Positions 38,998 to 47,410 of a stretch of 64,000 nt of DNA are shown here, one piece after another. The DNA comes from Paucimonas lemoignei (GTDB taxonomy: Bacteria; Pseudomonadota; Gammaproteobacteria; Burkholderiales; Burkholderiaceae_D). The position numbers and the translations under genes were made by a program. The notes under the pieces were generated by a model that did no database searches, was not told the DNA's origin, and saw only the letters and a list, made by a program, of their open reading frames with translations. Positions within the stretch are counted from its first letter, which is position 1; every line of letters starts with the position of its first letter. The stretch is taken from positions 186,001-250,000 of the forward strand of contig NZ_SLZQ01000003.1 in assembly GCF_004342585.1 (NCBI RefSeq), given 5' to 3'.

Positions 38998-41110
38998 AGC
39001 ATCCGCTCTTCCCAAGGAACTCGAATTCATAGCGCTAATCAACTTGGATCGGGCTGAAGAATATCGTTCTGCATGGTGGTTAAAAAGCCCTTTTCCCAAT
39101 AACAGCTGGGAGCTTGATTTCGGCCTTGGGAGTAAATTCCAAATCGATTTCCGAGTGCAACTAGAAGACAATAGCTGGCTAACTGATCCACAACATCACC
39201 AGCTCCTTGAGCTTTTCAAATGCTGGCTTTGTGTACAAACCCATTTCGATTCAACTGGACAAGTTACATTAACAAATATCGCCTGCTATCACCGCGTAAG
39301 CCGGACATTTAGATTAATTGATTATTTTCTGTTAAATACTGCTTACTTTAAGCTCGCCAGTTATGGCCTGGCAATTGTCACTGACACTGACATTAGACGG
39401 TTCTTCTCAGACCTTGCAACATCATCCTCTACGGCCGAATCCATCTACAGATGGCATGATCGGTTAACGGCGTATCTAAAGGACGGGATTAGTAAGCTTA
39501 ACGAATCCGAGGTGCAGGCTATCTTAAAAGAAAAGCCAGCCCTCGGAGAAATCGAAGTCGATATTTGCGATCGCTCGCTGGAATTGAATGATCAAGAGCT
39601 CATTCGAGCAAGAGCTTTTCTTTGGTCCAAAGGTTTTTACAAAAAAGCCTGTGCAAATGTGGACTATCGCTATGGACCGAGATCGAAGCAGATTTCCGAC
39701 GCAGTCTACGCAAATACGCTATGGGGAAAGATTCAGGCCAAGCCAATTCCCGAAGAACTACATTTTCATCAGATCGATCGATATTATCGGGAATACTCTA
39801 GCGTCCCCGTTCGCACGGCGCTTGAAGATAAACTAAGTCTTGCAACCTTGAGCGCATGGAAACAGACGCTCCGTTCCATGGGGCTGTTATCGGAACTTGA
39901 ATTGCCAGTCCCCTTAGAAGCGCTAAACTTAACGGATGAAATTGCGCTGCACGATTGTTTGCCCCTGAAACCAAGTGGGCGATTTCGCACGTTGCCACAA
40001 AGCCTCGTTTTCACCTCATTAAAACAGGCTATCGAGTTCTCGTTGGAGTATGGAGAAGACTTAATTACCAGCTACCTGAATATTGCAACTGCGGCGAAAG
40101 CGAGCGATAAGAGTATTTGGGACTATTGCGCTCAGAATGGCATAAAACCTTTACTGACCGAAAAGCTTCGCCGGCAAGGCGTTCGCACATTGCATCTAGG
40201 TTTTGAGATGAGTTTCAGTGAAAGTAATCCTAATAAACCAGGCTCTATCCGTCCGCCAAGTAGTGAGTATTTTCGGCGCATGCGAGCCAATGAAGGTTTT
40301 TTTGAGCTACTTCACGTTTTGTATGGCGCCATAGAAGTCTCTGTCGGAACCCTCTCCGCTAGAAGGCAAGGTGAGTTAATCGATCTGAAGACTGCGCAGT
40401 GCCTTGACCAGTCGCGCCAATACTTGGTTTTTGAGAACCGTAAATCAGGTTTCGACGGCATGCGACAAAAGGAAGTCCGACCGATTCCCGAAATCTGTGC
40501 TTCGCAGATCGGCATGCTAGAAAGACTGCAAATTGAGTTAGTCGAACGCGGGATAATCGGAGAGACAACGCAATTATTCGCCCGTCCCAAGGTGCCCTCC
40601 TACCTTCCTTCGTCAGTATCGCACTCGTACTACAACGCTGCGCTTGACATGTTCTGTGATTACTTTGAGCTTGCCCTTGATGAAAAGGGACGACGTTACT
40701 ACATCCGGCAGCACCAATTGCGCCGATTTTTTGCCATGCTCTTTTTTTGGGGAAGATCGTTTGGCGGCATAGAAACGCTGCAGTGGTATCTTGGCCACAC
40801 TGACATGGAACATCTTTACCACTACATTACTGAATCGACTTCAGGCGCGGTACTAAATGGTGCCAAAGCAGCGTACGGGGCAGAAGCGTTAAGGAGGGAG
40901 CCAGCAGAAACGGGCGGGCTGGCTCAGCTTGCAAGAAAACATTTTAACGTCGAAAAGTTTTCATTACTCGACAGCGAAGAACTTGAAGAATACGTTTTCT
41001 TTCTTCTTGAAAGCGGGACCGTCACCATCGAGCCGCATTTCTTCCAAACTCCCGAAGGAAAGGAATTTAAAGTGATGGTTAAGATTACAGGCGAAATAAA
41101 TGAAAACTGA
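38990..41110 (+). CDS. Large tyrosine recombinase (GmtZ-like candidate)
   Basis: 706 residues. The C-terminal catalytic domain has all main residues: Arg458 or Arg459 in SARRQGELIDL, His575 and Arg578 in RQHQLRRFFAML, His603 in WYLGHTDME, and nucleophile Tyr612 in YHYI, nine residues after the GH as in many integrases. The 400-residue N-terminal part is unusually long and may hold DNA-binding and partner-binding regions. The gene overlaps both neighbours (8 bases upstream, 11 downstream), so it is made with them. The label GmtZ-like is by layout only. Confidence 0.82.
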   Translation: MSKASALPKELEFIALINLDRAEEYRSAWWLKSPFPNNSWELDFGLGSKFQIDFRVQLEDNSWLTDPQHHQLLELFKCWLCVQTHFDSTGQVTLTNIACYHRVSRTFRLIDYFLLNTAYFKLASYGLAIVTDTDIRRFFSDLATSSSTAESIYRWHDRLTAYLKDGISKLNESEVQAILKEKPALGEIEVDICDRSLELNDQELIRARAFLWSKGFYKKACANVDYRYGPRSKQISDAVYANTLWGKIQAKPIPEELHFHQIDRYYREYSSVPVRTALEDKLSLATLSAWKQTLRSMGLLSELELPVPLEALNLTDEIALHDCLPLKPSGRFRTLPQSLVFTSLKQAIEFSLEYGEDLITSYLNIATAAKASDKSIWDYCAQNGIKPLLTEKLRRQGVRTLHLGFEMSFSESNPNKPGSIRPPSSEYFRRMRANEGFFELLHVLYGAIEVSVGTLSARRQGELIDLKTAQCLDQSRQYLVFENRKSGFDGMRQKEVRPIPEICASQIGMLERLQIELVERGIIGETTQLFARPKVPSYLPSSVSHSYYNAALDMFCDYFELALDEKGRRYYIRQHQLRRFFAMLFFWGRSFGGIETLQWYLGHTDMEHLYHYITESTSGAVLNGAKAAYGAEALRREPAETGGLAQLARKHFNVEKFSLLDSEELEEYVFFLLESGTVTIEPHFFQTPEGKEFKVMVKITGEINEN

Positions 41111-41642
41111 TCCCCGCCTTGAGAAAAATTCAGCGTCTGTGCGGGCGCTTGATAAGCTTTTACAAGAAGCCATTGATAACCCAGCTTCTTATGCCGCAGA
41201 CAATCAGTTTATTGCTGCCCTCAAGTCGCAAGGCGCGCTCGCTAAATTTTCTAGAGAAGATGCTGGCATTGCTCCTTCATCGATCAATACCATCAAGCGT
41301 ATCGCCGAAGACATCTTGGCAGATGGATTCCAGGGATTTGATGCACGGCGAACATCTGCCGCTGATGCGATCGGCATTTTCCTTGAGCGATCAGCACGAT
41401 CAGGCAAGCGGACGAAAGCTGCTTTATCAGAGCAGATTGATGAGTTGAAGGATTTGCTTCAAATCGCTCTGCAAGACTGCTGGCATCTCACCATGGCGAT
41501 TAACAAGTCATTTAACCAAGGTCTCAGCTATGCGCGAGACTCCAACAATCCAATTATTTTGGAAAAATGTCTGCGTGAACAGAAAGCGCTACGATTACAG
41601 ATGTCCCTGTGCAAACGCCCGGCCTTACGCAAGGAGGACTGA
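41100..41642 (+). CDS. Small helical protein of the recombinase module (GmtX/TnpC-like candidate)
   Basis: 180 residues, mostly predicted helix, with KFSREDAGIAPSSINTIKRIAEDIL suggesting a helix-turn-helix and a coiled segment around 100-135. No enzymatic motif. Multi-recombinase elements (Tn554 TnpA/B/C, Gamma-Mobile-Trio) carry a small third protein in a similar place, and this is the basis for the tentative call. It overlaps the upstream recombinase gene by 11 bases and ends 5 bases before the next. Confidence 0.65.
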   Translation: MKTDPRLEKNSASVRALDKLLQEAIDNPASYAADNQFIAALKSQGALAKFSREDAGIAPSSINTIKRIAEDILADGFQGFDARRTSAADAIGIFLERSARSGKRTKAALSEQIDELKDLLQIALQDCWHLTMAINKSFNQGLSYARDSNNPIILEKCLREQKALRLQMSLCKRPALRKED

Positions 41643-41647
41643 TACAT

Positions 41648-43057
41648 ATGGCAAACAGTCAGCTCTATCAGCTTACTCAAACGTCATTTCGCTCGTTTTC
41701 CCATCTAGATTGGGAAGGAAATATTGCAACAGACCTGGCAGACAATATTCCGATGATTTACTGGCCAGATCGTCGATGGTGCCTTGAAGCGAACATCTTT
41801 ATACAAAGGCTTTATAAACAAGGCCTATCTAGGAAAAACGGTGGTGGGACACTCACAACTTACGCTGCACAACTTTCGCATCTGATCCGTTTTTGTTTTA
41901 AGAATAAAATTGATTTTCACGACCTAATGGATAATCACTTCACTCTTTTTATTAAAACTTTATCGGGCGAAAAAAAGAAAGATGGAACGAACCAAGCGGT
42001 TCGAGGGCCTAATGCAGTGAGGGCAATTGGAAAAGTCTGCCTCGATTTTTTGAGTGCGGTCGGTGATTTTTATGGCGATGCCAATTTTATCGGCCCGACT
42101 GGCAGGATCCTAGCAAGCAAAAAGACTCACATTATTCAAAATACTCGGCGGTCGAGCAAGCCAATTATTAGGGAATACTGGCATCATAATGCGTTCCCAA
42201 CCGCAGATAGTTATAAATCTCGTTTGCCGGTTAGCACAGAAAATGTGCGTCAGCTACGAGAGGTCATTCAACATGCAAGTTCTTCGGTCTATCTAAAAAA
42301 GCGCCGATATGTCTTGATTACGTTATTGGAAATCACTGGTGCCAGACGATTTGAAGTAGCCCATTTAACTGTGCAAAGTGTACTCGGCGCAGAACAGATG
42401 GAATATCCGATGTTGAAAGTTCTGACCGGAAAAAAAGGGGGAAATAATGAAGAATTCCGGCTTATTCCTGTATTACGCGCCGATCTAAATATTTTGTTGG
42501 AATTTGTCAGAAAGAATCGCGCCCCTCTTATCAAACGAACTTGCGGAGCGCGTAACGACAATGGAATTCTGTTAGTTAATGAACGAACTGGGCAAGGTTT
42601 ACGGCCCAATACAATAACCCAAGAGATATCACTTCTTCGCTTGGCGGCCGGCATTAGGGGCGATCTTTCGCCACATTTATTCCGACATGCCTTCGTGACC
42701 AATCTTTTTATCGCGCTAATTGAACGAGAGAAGATAGAAACCGCCGATGACTTCCGGCGAGCGCTTTTAGACGGAGAAGCATTAAAGCGGGAAGTTCGTG
42801 AATGGACTGGACACACACGATTGGAATCGCTTGAACCCTATATTCATATTGCATTTGCGCTTCGCGCTTCAACACAAAGCGTGATTAACCAGGCGCATGT
42901 CTCCCGACTTCTTGAATCTGTGCGCGCCAAATTTTTGGTCCTAAAAGCAGAGAATACGGCTCAACTTTCTTCGAACGACAATTTGGCTAGTCTAGAAAGC
43001 TTCCTTAATGCGGCGTTAGCAGATATTAGTCACATTAAACGACTAGCAGATTCATAG
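41648..43057 (+). CDS. Tyrosine recombinase/integrase (GmtY-like candidate)
   Basis: 469 residues from the ATG at 41648, which is nine bases after AAGGAGGA, one of the strongest ribosome binding sites in the window; an upstream GTG is also open. A SAM-like N-terminal core-binding domain (about 50-150) precedes a complete catalytic domain: Arg233 in ITGARRFEVAHL, His343 and Arg346 in SPHLFRHAF, His389 in WTGHTRLES, and Tyr398 in LEPYIHIA. It is the most canonical enzyme of the module and probably catalyses integration into comM. Confidence 0.88.
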   Translation: MANSQLYQLTQTSFRSFSHLDWEGNIATDLADNIPMIYWPDRRWCLEANIFIQRLYKQGLSRKNGGGTLTTYAAQLSHLIRFCFKNKIDFHDLMDNHFTLFIKTLSGEKKKDGTNQAVRGPNAVRAIGKVCLDFLSAVGDFYGDANFIGPTGRILASKKTHIIQNTRRSSKPIIREYWHHNAFPTADSYKSRLPVSTENVRQLREVIQHASSSVYLKKRRYVLITLLEITGARRFEVAHLTVQSVLGAEQMEYPMLKVLTGKKGGNNEEFRLIPVLRADLNILLEFVRKNRAPLIKRTCGARNDNGILLVNERTGQGLRPNTITQEISLLRLAAGIRGDLSPHLFRHAFVTNLFIALIEREKIETADDFRRALLDGEALKREVREWTGHTRLESLEPYIHIAFALRASTQSVINQAHVSRLLESVRAKFLVLKAENTAQLSSNDNLASLESFLNAALADISHIKRLADS

Positions 43058-43096
43058 CTTGGTAGTATTTACATCGCTATCTGGAAACTGTATGGC

Positions 43097-43906
43097 TTAG
43101 GCATATTCGCCGAATAAATCATTCTGACACGATGCTCCTCCCACAGCATCTTCCGCTATTGAGCGAATTGCCTGCACCCCTTCGTGCCATTCTTTGGCTG
43201 TTTGTACTTCGCAAAGTCCCTGATAAAGCGCCATCATCGTGCCGGTCATCACAACGGGTCGGGCAAGTCGCACAAATCCTTTTCCAAAAAATTTTGCGCG
43301 GAATGCCACTTGATAGGGCTTTTCAAATGTGAGAGGGCCTTTCGACAGCCGCACTTTAGGCTGATAAGACACTACTGAAGTTACTTGCGACGCCCCAATT
43401 GGATTTAAGCTCGCCAAATTTTTGGCGTAAATCGCATCAAAGATACCGGCGTTGGATTGCTCTTCTATACTGACGTCACTTTGACATAGCAACGCATAGT
43501 GAGATCTTTTCTCAATGCCACCGCGGCTCGTCACAAACATATGTCTTGGCAAATCTACTAAATTGCCATTATCGCCAAGGTACGCAAGCCACAACAGCAA
43601 ACTTGATGGTGTCACATCAACGCTTTTCGGCGCACTTTTCATTGGCGTAAAAAGCACCTCTACCTCCCGACCCGGCGACTGATTTCTAGCCAGTTCCGCC
43701 GACGTCCCCAGAGAATTGCCAATACCCCAGGCGAACACGCCGTTGCCGGCGCGGCGCTCCAACTCTTTGCGCCTCAATATCGTATCCAAAGATTGACCTG
43801 CCTCTGTCCCCATCTTAGTCCAGCAAAACACACGAGGGATTTCCGGATTGCATTCTGCCAGCCTTCCCCTAGCCCGCTTGATCGCCTCATAAGAATTCTG
43901 CAGCAT
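43097..43906 (-). CDS. Protein A of unknown function, paralogue of the 45995 protein
   Basis: 269 residues, no signal or membrane helix. Residues 27-92 match residues 11-79 of the protein encoded at 45995-46570: the Lys-x-Gly (K31/G33), the Arg-Lys pair (R46-K47, same 15-16 residue spacing) and the WGxG motif (W60) line up. Residues 140-215 form a second region with KRSHYALLCQS and VRLSKGPLTFEKPYQVAF. I do not recognise the family. It is transcribed away from the HTH gene, from a shared promoter region of about 40 bases, and is convergent to the recombinase module. A role in nucleic-acid modification or defence is a guess from context. Confidence 0.7.
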   Translation of the reverse strand: MLQNSYEAIKRARGRLAECNPEIPRVFCWTKMGTEAGQSLDTILRRKELERRAGNGVFAWGIGNSLGTSAELARNQSPGREVEVLFTPMKSAPKSVDVTPSSLLLWLAYLGDNGNLVDLPRHMFVTSRGGIEKRSHYALLCQSDVSIEEQSNAGIFDAIYAKNLASLNPIGASQVTSVVSYQPKVRLSKGPLTFEKPYQVAFRAKFFGKGFVRLARPVVMTGTMMALYQGLCEVQTAKEWHEGVQAIRSIAEDAVGGASCQNDLFGEYA

Positions 43907-43916
43907 GGTTCGCCTC

Positions 43917-43964
43917 TTTTGCAGTTTTTTAGTATTATACTTACATTATGCAAAAACTGCAAAA
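43917..43964. promoter_or_regulatory. 13-bp inverted repeat, likely autoregulatory operator
   Basis: TTTTGCAGTTTTT (43917-43929) and its exact reverse complement AAAAACTGCAAAA (43952-43964) flank 22 bases that hold A/T-rich -10 candidates. The right half overlaps the first codons of the HTH gene, and the left half lies 10 bases from the start of the divergent protein A gene. Binding would shut both. Confidence 0.75.
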
Positions 43965-44301
43965 AGACTGGCCCATTGTTTGCGCAATACTGAATCACAA
44001 GCTCGCCTCATTCGAAGGCGGGCCAAACGAGCTTGCACGCCTTGCGGGTATTAATTATTTTGCGGCGCGTCGGTTTCTTTCAGATCGGGTTCATAACCAT
44101 ACAAAGAACGCCGAAAAGTTATGCGAATTTTTTGAGATTGACATTACAGAAACTGCAAAAGTGCAAACCGATTTGCTGGAAATGCTGACTGGGTTGGTCA
44201 AACAAGTTTGGGATGGCTCGGCAGCCCATGCTGAATTACTTGCCGGGTTAATTAAAAGTACCGAACCGTTTAAAGTGGCAGAGCGACAACAGAAACCTTA
44301 G
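43948..44301 (+). CDS. Small HTH regulator
   Basis: 117 residues. A helix-turn-helix of the Cro/CI or related type is suggested by NELARLAGINYFAARRFL (about residues 27-44). The rest is helical. Its first codons form half of a 13-bp inverted repeat, so it probably represses itself and protein A. The next gene, an ImmA/IrrE-type protease, follows 47 bases downstream; in other systems such proteases cut the neighbouring repressor, a plausible link here. Confidence 0.7.
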   Translation: MQKLQKDWPIVCAILNHKLASFEGGPNELARLAGINYFAARRFLSDRVHNHTKNAEKLCEFFEIDITETAKVQTDLLEMLTGLVKQVWDGSAAHAELLAGLIKSTEPFKVAERQQKP

Positions 44302-44348
44302 GGTTTGGTCCTTGATAAGATAAAGTACGCGTGCACAAGGAGTCCAAT

Positions 44349-45347
44349 TTGCCTAACAATGCACAACAATTCAAAGTACGACTCGCGCAGGCGACCGGCC
44401 TGTCCGATTCTGCGATTAATGCAGCTTGGCCAGAATGGTGGAGTGATGCCGCAGATGCCTCCCCATCGGCCCAGGCAGAACTCCGCTTTTCCATCGCAAG
44501 AAATCTAGGATTGGACCCTCGCTCGCTACTAGATGACCAAGCACCACGCTTTGTTTGGAATGAAGCGGCAAAGTACAAAAACTTTACCGGCGATCAAGAG
44601 CGGGATCGCCCCGCGATTACGTCGTTTGGCGCATCTGTTAGTCGTACGCTTGTTCGCGCTGTCCCCCAGCATTATTCTCTGGTCGGCGTTCCCGCCTTTA
44701 CCATTCGACAAAGCATATTGGCGAATAAGTCATTTATTAGCTTTGTCGACTTGCTTGGATTGGTATGGGGAATGGGCATTCCTACGATTCACTTAAAAGT
44801 CTACCCGCTGTCAGCCAAGCGAATGTGTGCAATGGCAGTTAGGATCGGCGAGCGAGCAGCCATTTTGCTAGCCAAAGACTCACAATATCCCGCCTCAATT
44901 GCCTTTCACCTTGCGCATGAAATCGGGCACATTGCGCTTGGACATATTGATGAGGGGTCAGCCTTAATTGATATGGAAGATCCGGCAGAACAAACCGAAA
45001 ATATCGACGATGAAGAACTTGCCGCTGACCGCTACGCGCTCGAGCTATTGACCGGCGACCCGAATTTCACCATTGAGAAACAAGGTCAAGGACGAAACGC
45101 CCGACAGTTAGCAAATGAAGCCTTGCAGACTGGGCCAGCCCACGGTATCGAGCCAGGGACGCTTGCATTATGTTATGGCCATGTTACGAAAGAATGGGCA
45201 ACTGTGCAGGCGGCCATGGCACATATTTACACTAATGCGAAACCGGCATGGTCTGAAACCAATAAAGTAGCGGCGCGCGAAATCAGTTGGGAATTGTTGA
45301 GCGATGAAAGAGCGAGTTTTCTGCATGCCGTTATGGGAGGCATTTGA
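44349..45347 (+). CDS. ImmA/IrrE-type zinc metallopeptidase
   Basis: 332 residues from a TTG at 44349, chosen because AAGGAG ends six bases upstream; a GTG at 44331 would place the ribosome site inside the gene. The N-terminal 80 residues look helical and may bind DNA. The peptidase motif is HEIGH (about 190-194) in HLAHEIGHIALGH, with a downstream acidic region DDEELAADRYALELL that supplies the third ligand. Proteases of this COG2856 group activate mobile elements by cleaving repressors or act as antitoxins to PIN/other toxins. Its stop is directly followed by the start of a PIN-like gene. Confidence 0.85.
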   Translation: MPNNAQQFKVRLAQATGLSDSAINAAWPEWWSDAADASPSAQAELRFSIARNLGLDPRSLLDDQAPRFVWNEAAKYKNFTGDQERDRPAITSFGASVSRTLVRAVPQHYSLVGVPAFTIRQSILANKSFISFVDLLGLVWGMGIPTIHLKVYPLSAKRMCAMAVRIGERAAILLAKDSQYPASIAFHLAHEIGHIALGHIDEGSALIDMEDPAEQTENIDDEELAADRYALELLTGDPNFTIEKQGQGRNARQLANEALQTGPAHGIEPGTLALCYGHVTKEWATVQAAMAHIYTNAKPAWSETNKVAAREISWELLSDERASFLHAVMGGI

Positions 45348-45998
45348 ATGACTGGAGCGCTCATCGATAATGACGTCCTCTACAAGACGGCGGCATTTGG
45401 GGTACTTGGCAAAATGATGGCGTCGGGGCCATTTCGAGTCCAGCATTACAGTATGCTCGGCGCGGCCAAATACATGATTACCAAAAGGCTGACTAAGCGT
45501 CCGCCAGCAAGGGGCAGCAGCTCAGCGCTGGCAGAATTTGAGGCAGCAATTGCCGCGATATCTGTGTTGGAACCCACCGACGAGGAGATTCGGTTTGCGG
45601 CCACTCTCGAATTTCTCGCTCAGGAACTTAACTTGGAGTTGGATGGCGGCGAGAGCATTCTTTGCGCCATTTTATTAAATCGTAAAAGCGACTATATTTT
45701 TACCGGAGACAAGCGCGCCATTCGCGCGGTGAGTGGCTTGCTCGCACAAGACAATACACTCGGTTTATCTGAAAAGATTGTATGCCTTGAGCAAATTTTC
45801 ATGTGGCTAATCCAGCATGCCGACAGCACAGAAGTGCGAACGGCAATCTGCGCGGAGCCGACCGTAGATAAGAGCTTAGCGAATTGTTTCAGCTGCCTTT
45901 CCCCAACCGTTCAGATTGAGTCGTGGCGTGAAGGGTTAAATAGCCATATCGAGGATCTGAAGCAGCGTGCCCCTGGAGTACTCGCTACCCATAATTAA
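45348..45998 (+). CDS. PIN-domain-like protein
   Basis: 216 residues, ATG immediately after the preceding stop. PIN-type acidic residues are in place: Asp7 and Asp9 in LIDNDVLYK, Glu102 in LDGGESILCAIL, Asp121 in IFTGDKRAIRAV. PIN domains are Mg-dependent ribonucleases and common toxins; pairing with a COG2856 protease has been described as a toxin-antitoxin arrangement. At 216 residues it is longer than VapC toxins, with an extra C-terminal helical part. The stop overlaps that of the convergent gene at 45995. Confidence 0.75.
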   Translation: MTGALIDNDVLYKTAAFGVLGKMMASGPFRVQHYSMLGAAKYMITKRLTKRPPARGSSSALAEFEAAIAAISVLEPTDEEIRFAATLEFLAQELNLELDGGESILCAILLNRKSDYIFTGDKRAIRAVSGLLAQDNTLGLSEKIVCLEQIFMWLIQHADSTEVRTAICAEPTVDKSLANCFSCLSPTVQIESWREGLNSHIEDLKQRAPGVLATHN

Positions 45999-46570
45999 TT
46001 TCTCAGGAAAACGGCATACGGCTCGCACAGTTCGGCAACCAAACTAATCTTCACAACTGGATCATCTGGCTCGGGTGGGGCAACGATAGTATCCGTCAAC
46101 TCCAAGCATGCCTTATCGACCCGCCCGCCGATGTATCGATGCCCTAACCTTCCTTGACTATTGCCGACCGCAACCTGGGCCTTATTTAGCGGCAAAATTA
46201 ATTCTTCACGGCGCAATTCTTTAATAGCCAGAGCAAAGCGGGAACCCAGAACATGGATTGGCTTTGGAATGGTATTCCATGTTTTGCCATCGATTGAGTA
46301 TTCCTCGGCACGCACCGGTTCAGCAAAATGATTCGAGTTCATCTCTTGCATGCACAAAAAAATCTTTTGCCCTTTTTGAGCTTGCTGCTTCGCGAATGGC
46401 TGCACCATCGTCGCAGGGTGACAAGTGCCACCACCATAACCCCATAGCGCAAAGCCGGCATCCTCGATTTCCTGAGTCTTGCGTTTAATAATACTTTCAA
46501 GGTCTTCTTTGGCGTGAACACCTACTTTCATGAATAGGATGCCTTGCTGTGGCTTGATGATGTCTGGCAT
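45995..46570 (-). CDS. Protein B of unknown function, paralogue of the 43097 protein
   Basis: 191 residues, cytoplasmic. Residues 11-79 align with residues 27-92 of protein A: K15/G17, R30-K31 and W43-G-x-G match. It has no recognised domain. Its ATG directly follows the stop of the upstream BpsA-like gene, with no gap, so the two are coupled and may act in one complex or pathway. Two members of one unknown family in one cassette suggest a shared substrate or a heteromer. Confidence 0.7.
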   Translation of the reverse strand: MPDIIKPQQGILFMKVGVHAKEDLESIIKRKTQEIEDAGFALWGYGGGTCHPATMVQPFAKQQAQKGQKIFLCMQEMNSNHFAEPVRAEEYSIDGKTWNTIPKPIHVLGSRFALAIKELRREELILPLNKAQVAVGNSQGRLGHRYIGGRVDKACLELTDTIVAPPEPDDPVVKISLVAELCEPYAVFLRN

Positions 46571-47410
46571 TCACTTCCCTCCCTCAAAATAGTCATAGTA
46601 GTACTCGTCATCATGCGCCTGCCCATAATCCACGCGCTTCTTCTCTCGGACATATTTGATATGGATATGGCGATCTTTGCCGTAAAAATGGGAGAGGCGT
46701 TCAGGATCGGTAATCGGTTCGGACAGATCGATTGCCGAGATACCTGGCAGCGACTTTAGCATGAGGTTACATGATCGAAGGTCCGGATTGTCGTCCAAGT
46801 GATAAAGATGTACTCGTGACGCCATACGTTGAATGTAAAAGCCATTTTGTAGAGCGAAACGCTGCGTCGCGGCCAGAACATGCTGCGGCCACTCTAACTC
46901 ATGATCATCAGCGATCACCACCATGCCTTCGCCATTATTACCTACCGCCTCCATGCCGCGCTGCACGAAAACATTCACGCTTGCGCCATCGTTGCTCGCG
47001 CCCCAAGGCGGATTGGTATAGAAACAATCGAAATCGCCAAGCTGAGGAAAGGCATCCAGGCAGTTATAGAGCTGTGCACTTAAAGTAGATAATTGCTCTT
47101 TATCGGCGAACCGAGTGACGGCGCCGCAAATCCTCTCATCAAAATCGAATACCTTAATTTCGGATGGCCCATACCCTAAGATGCCGCGGTGCCTGAGATA
47201 TGCTACGCAAACACTAATGGCATCACCATCACCAATGAACGCAAGCCGCTTATTGTCGGCCCACTTGGCTACCAATTCACTTTGCAGCACCATATCCCCT
47301 GTTTTCATATAGATCTGGTCCATTTCTCGCAGGGGGCGAGGCCGATTTTGGACAACATCAGAAATCGCGTTAATTGCCGCTCTTAAGTCTATATCGCGTC
47401 CGTCCGCCAT
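46571..47410 (-). CDS. BpsA/DUF43-like Rossmann-fold transferase with NPPW motif
   Basis: 279 residues. The fold is suggested by FIGDGDA (58-64, nucleotide/SAM-binding glycine loop), FDFDERI (88-94, acidic residue at the end of strand 2) and FYTNPPWG (130-137). This order resembles the N4-bis(aminopropyl)spermidine synthase family (BpsA, DUF43), related to SAM and aminopropyl transferases. The NPPW motif is that of N6-adenine or amino-group methyltransferases, so a base or nucleotide amino group may be the acceptor. The enzyme lies in a cassette with protein B, regulators and PIN/ImmA, not with polyamine genes. Substrate unknown. Confidence 0.72.
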   Translation of the reverse strand: MADGRDIDLRAAINAISDVVQNRPRPLREMDQIYMKTGDMVLQSELVAKWADNKRLAFIGDGDAISVCVAYLRHRGILGYGPSEIKVFDFDERICGAVTRFADKEQLSTLSAQLYNCLDAFPQLGDFDCFYTNPPWGASNDGASVNVFVQRGMEAVGNNGEGMVVIADDHELEWPQHVLAATQRFALQNGFYIQRMASRVHLYHLDDNPDLRSCNLMLKSLPGISAIDLSEPITDPERLSHFYGKDRHIHIKYVREKKRVDYGQAHDDEYYYDYFEGGK

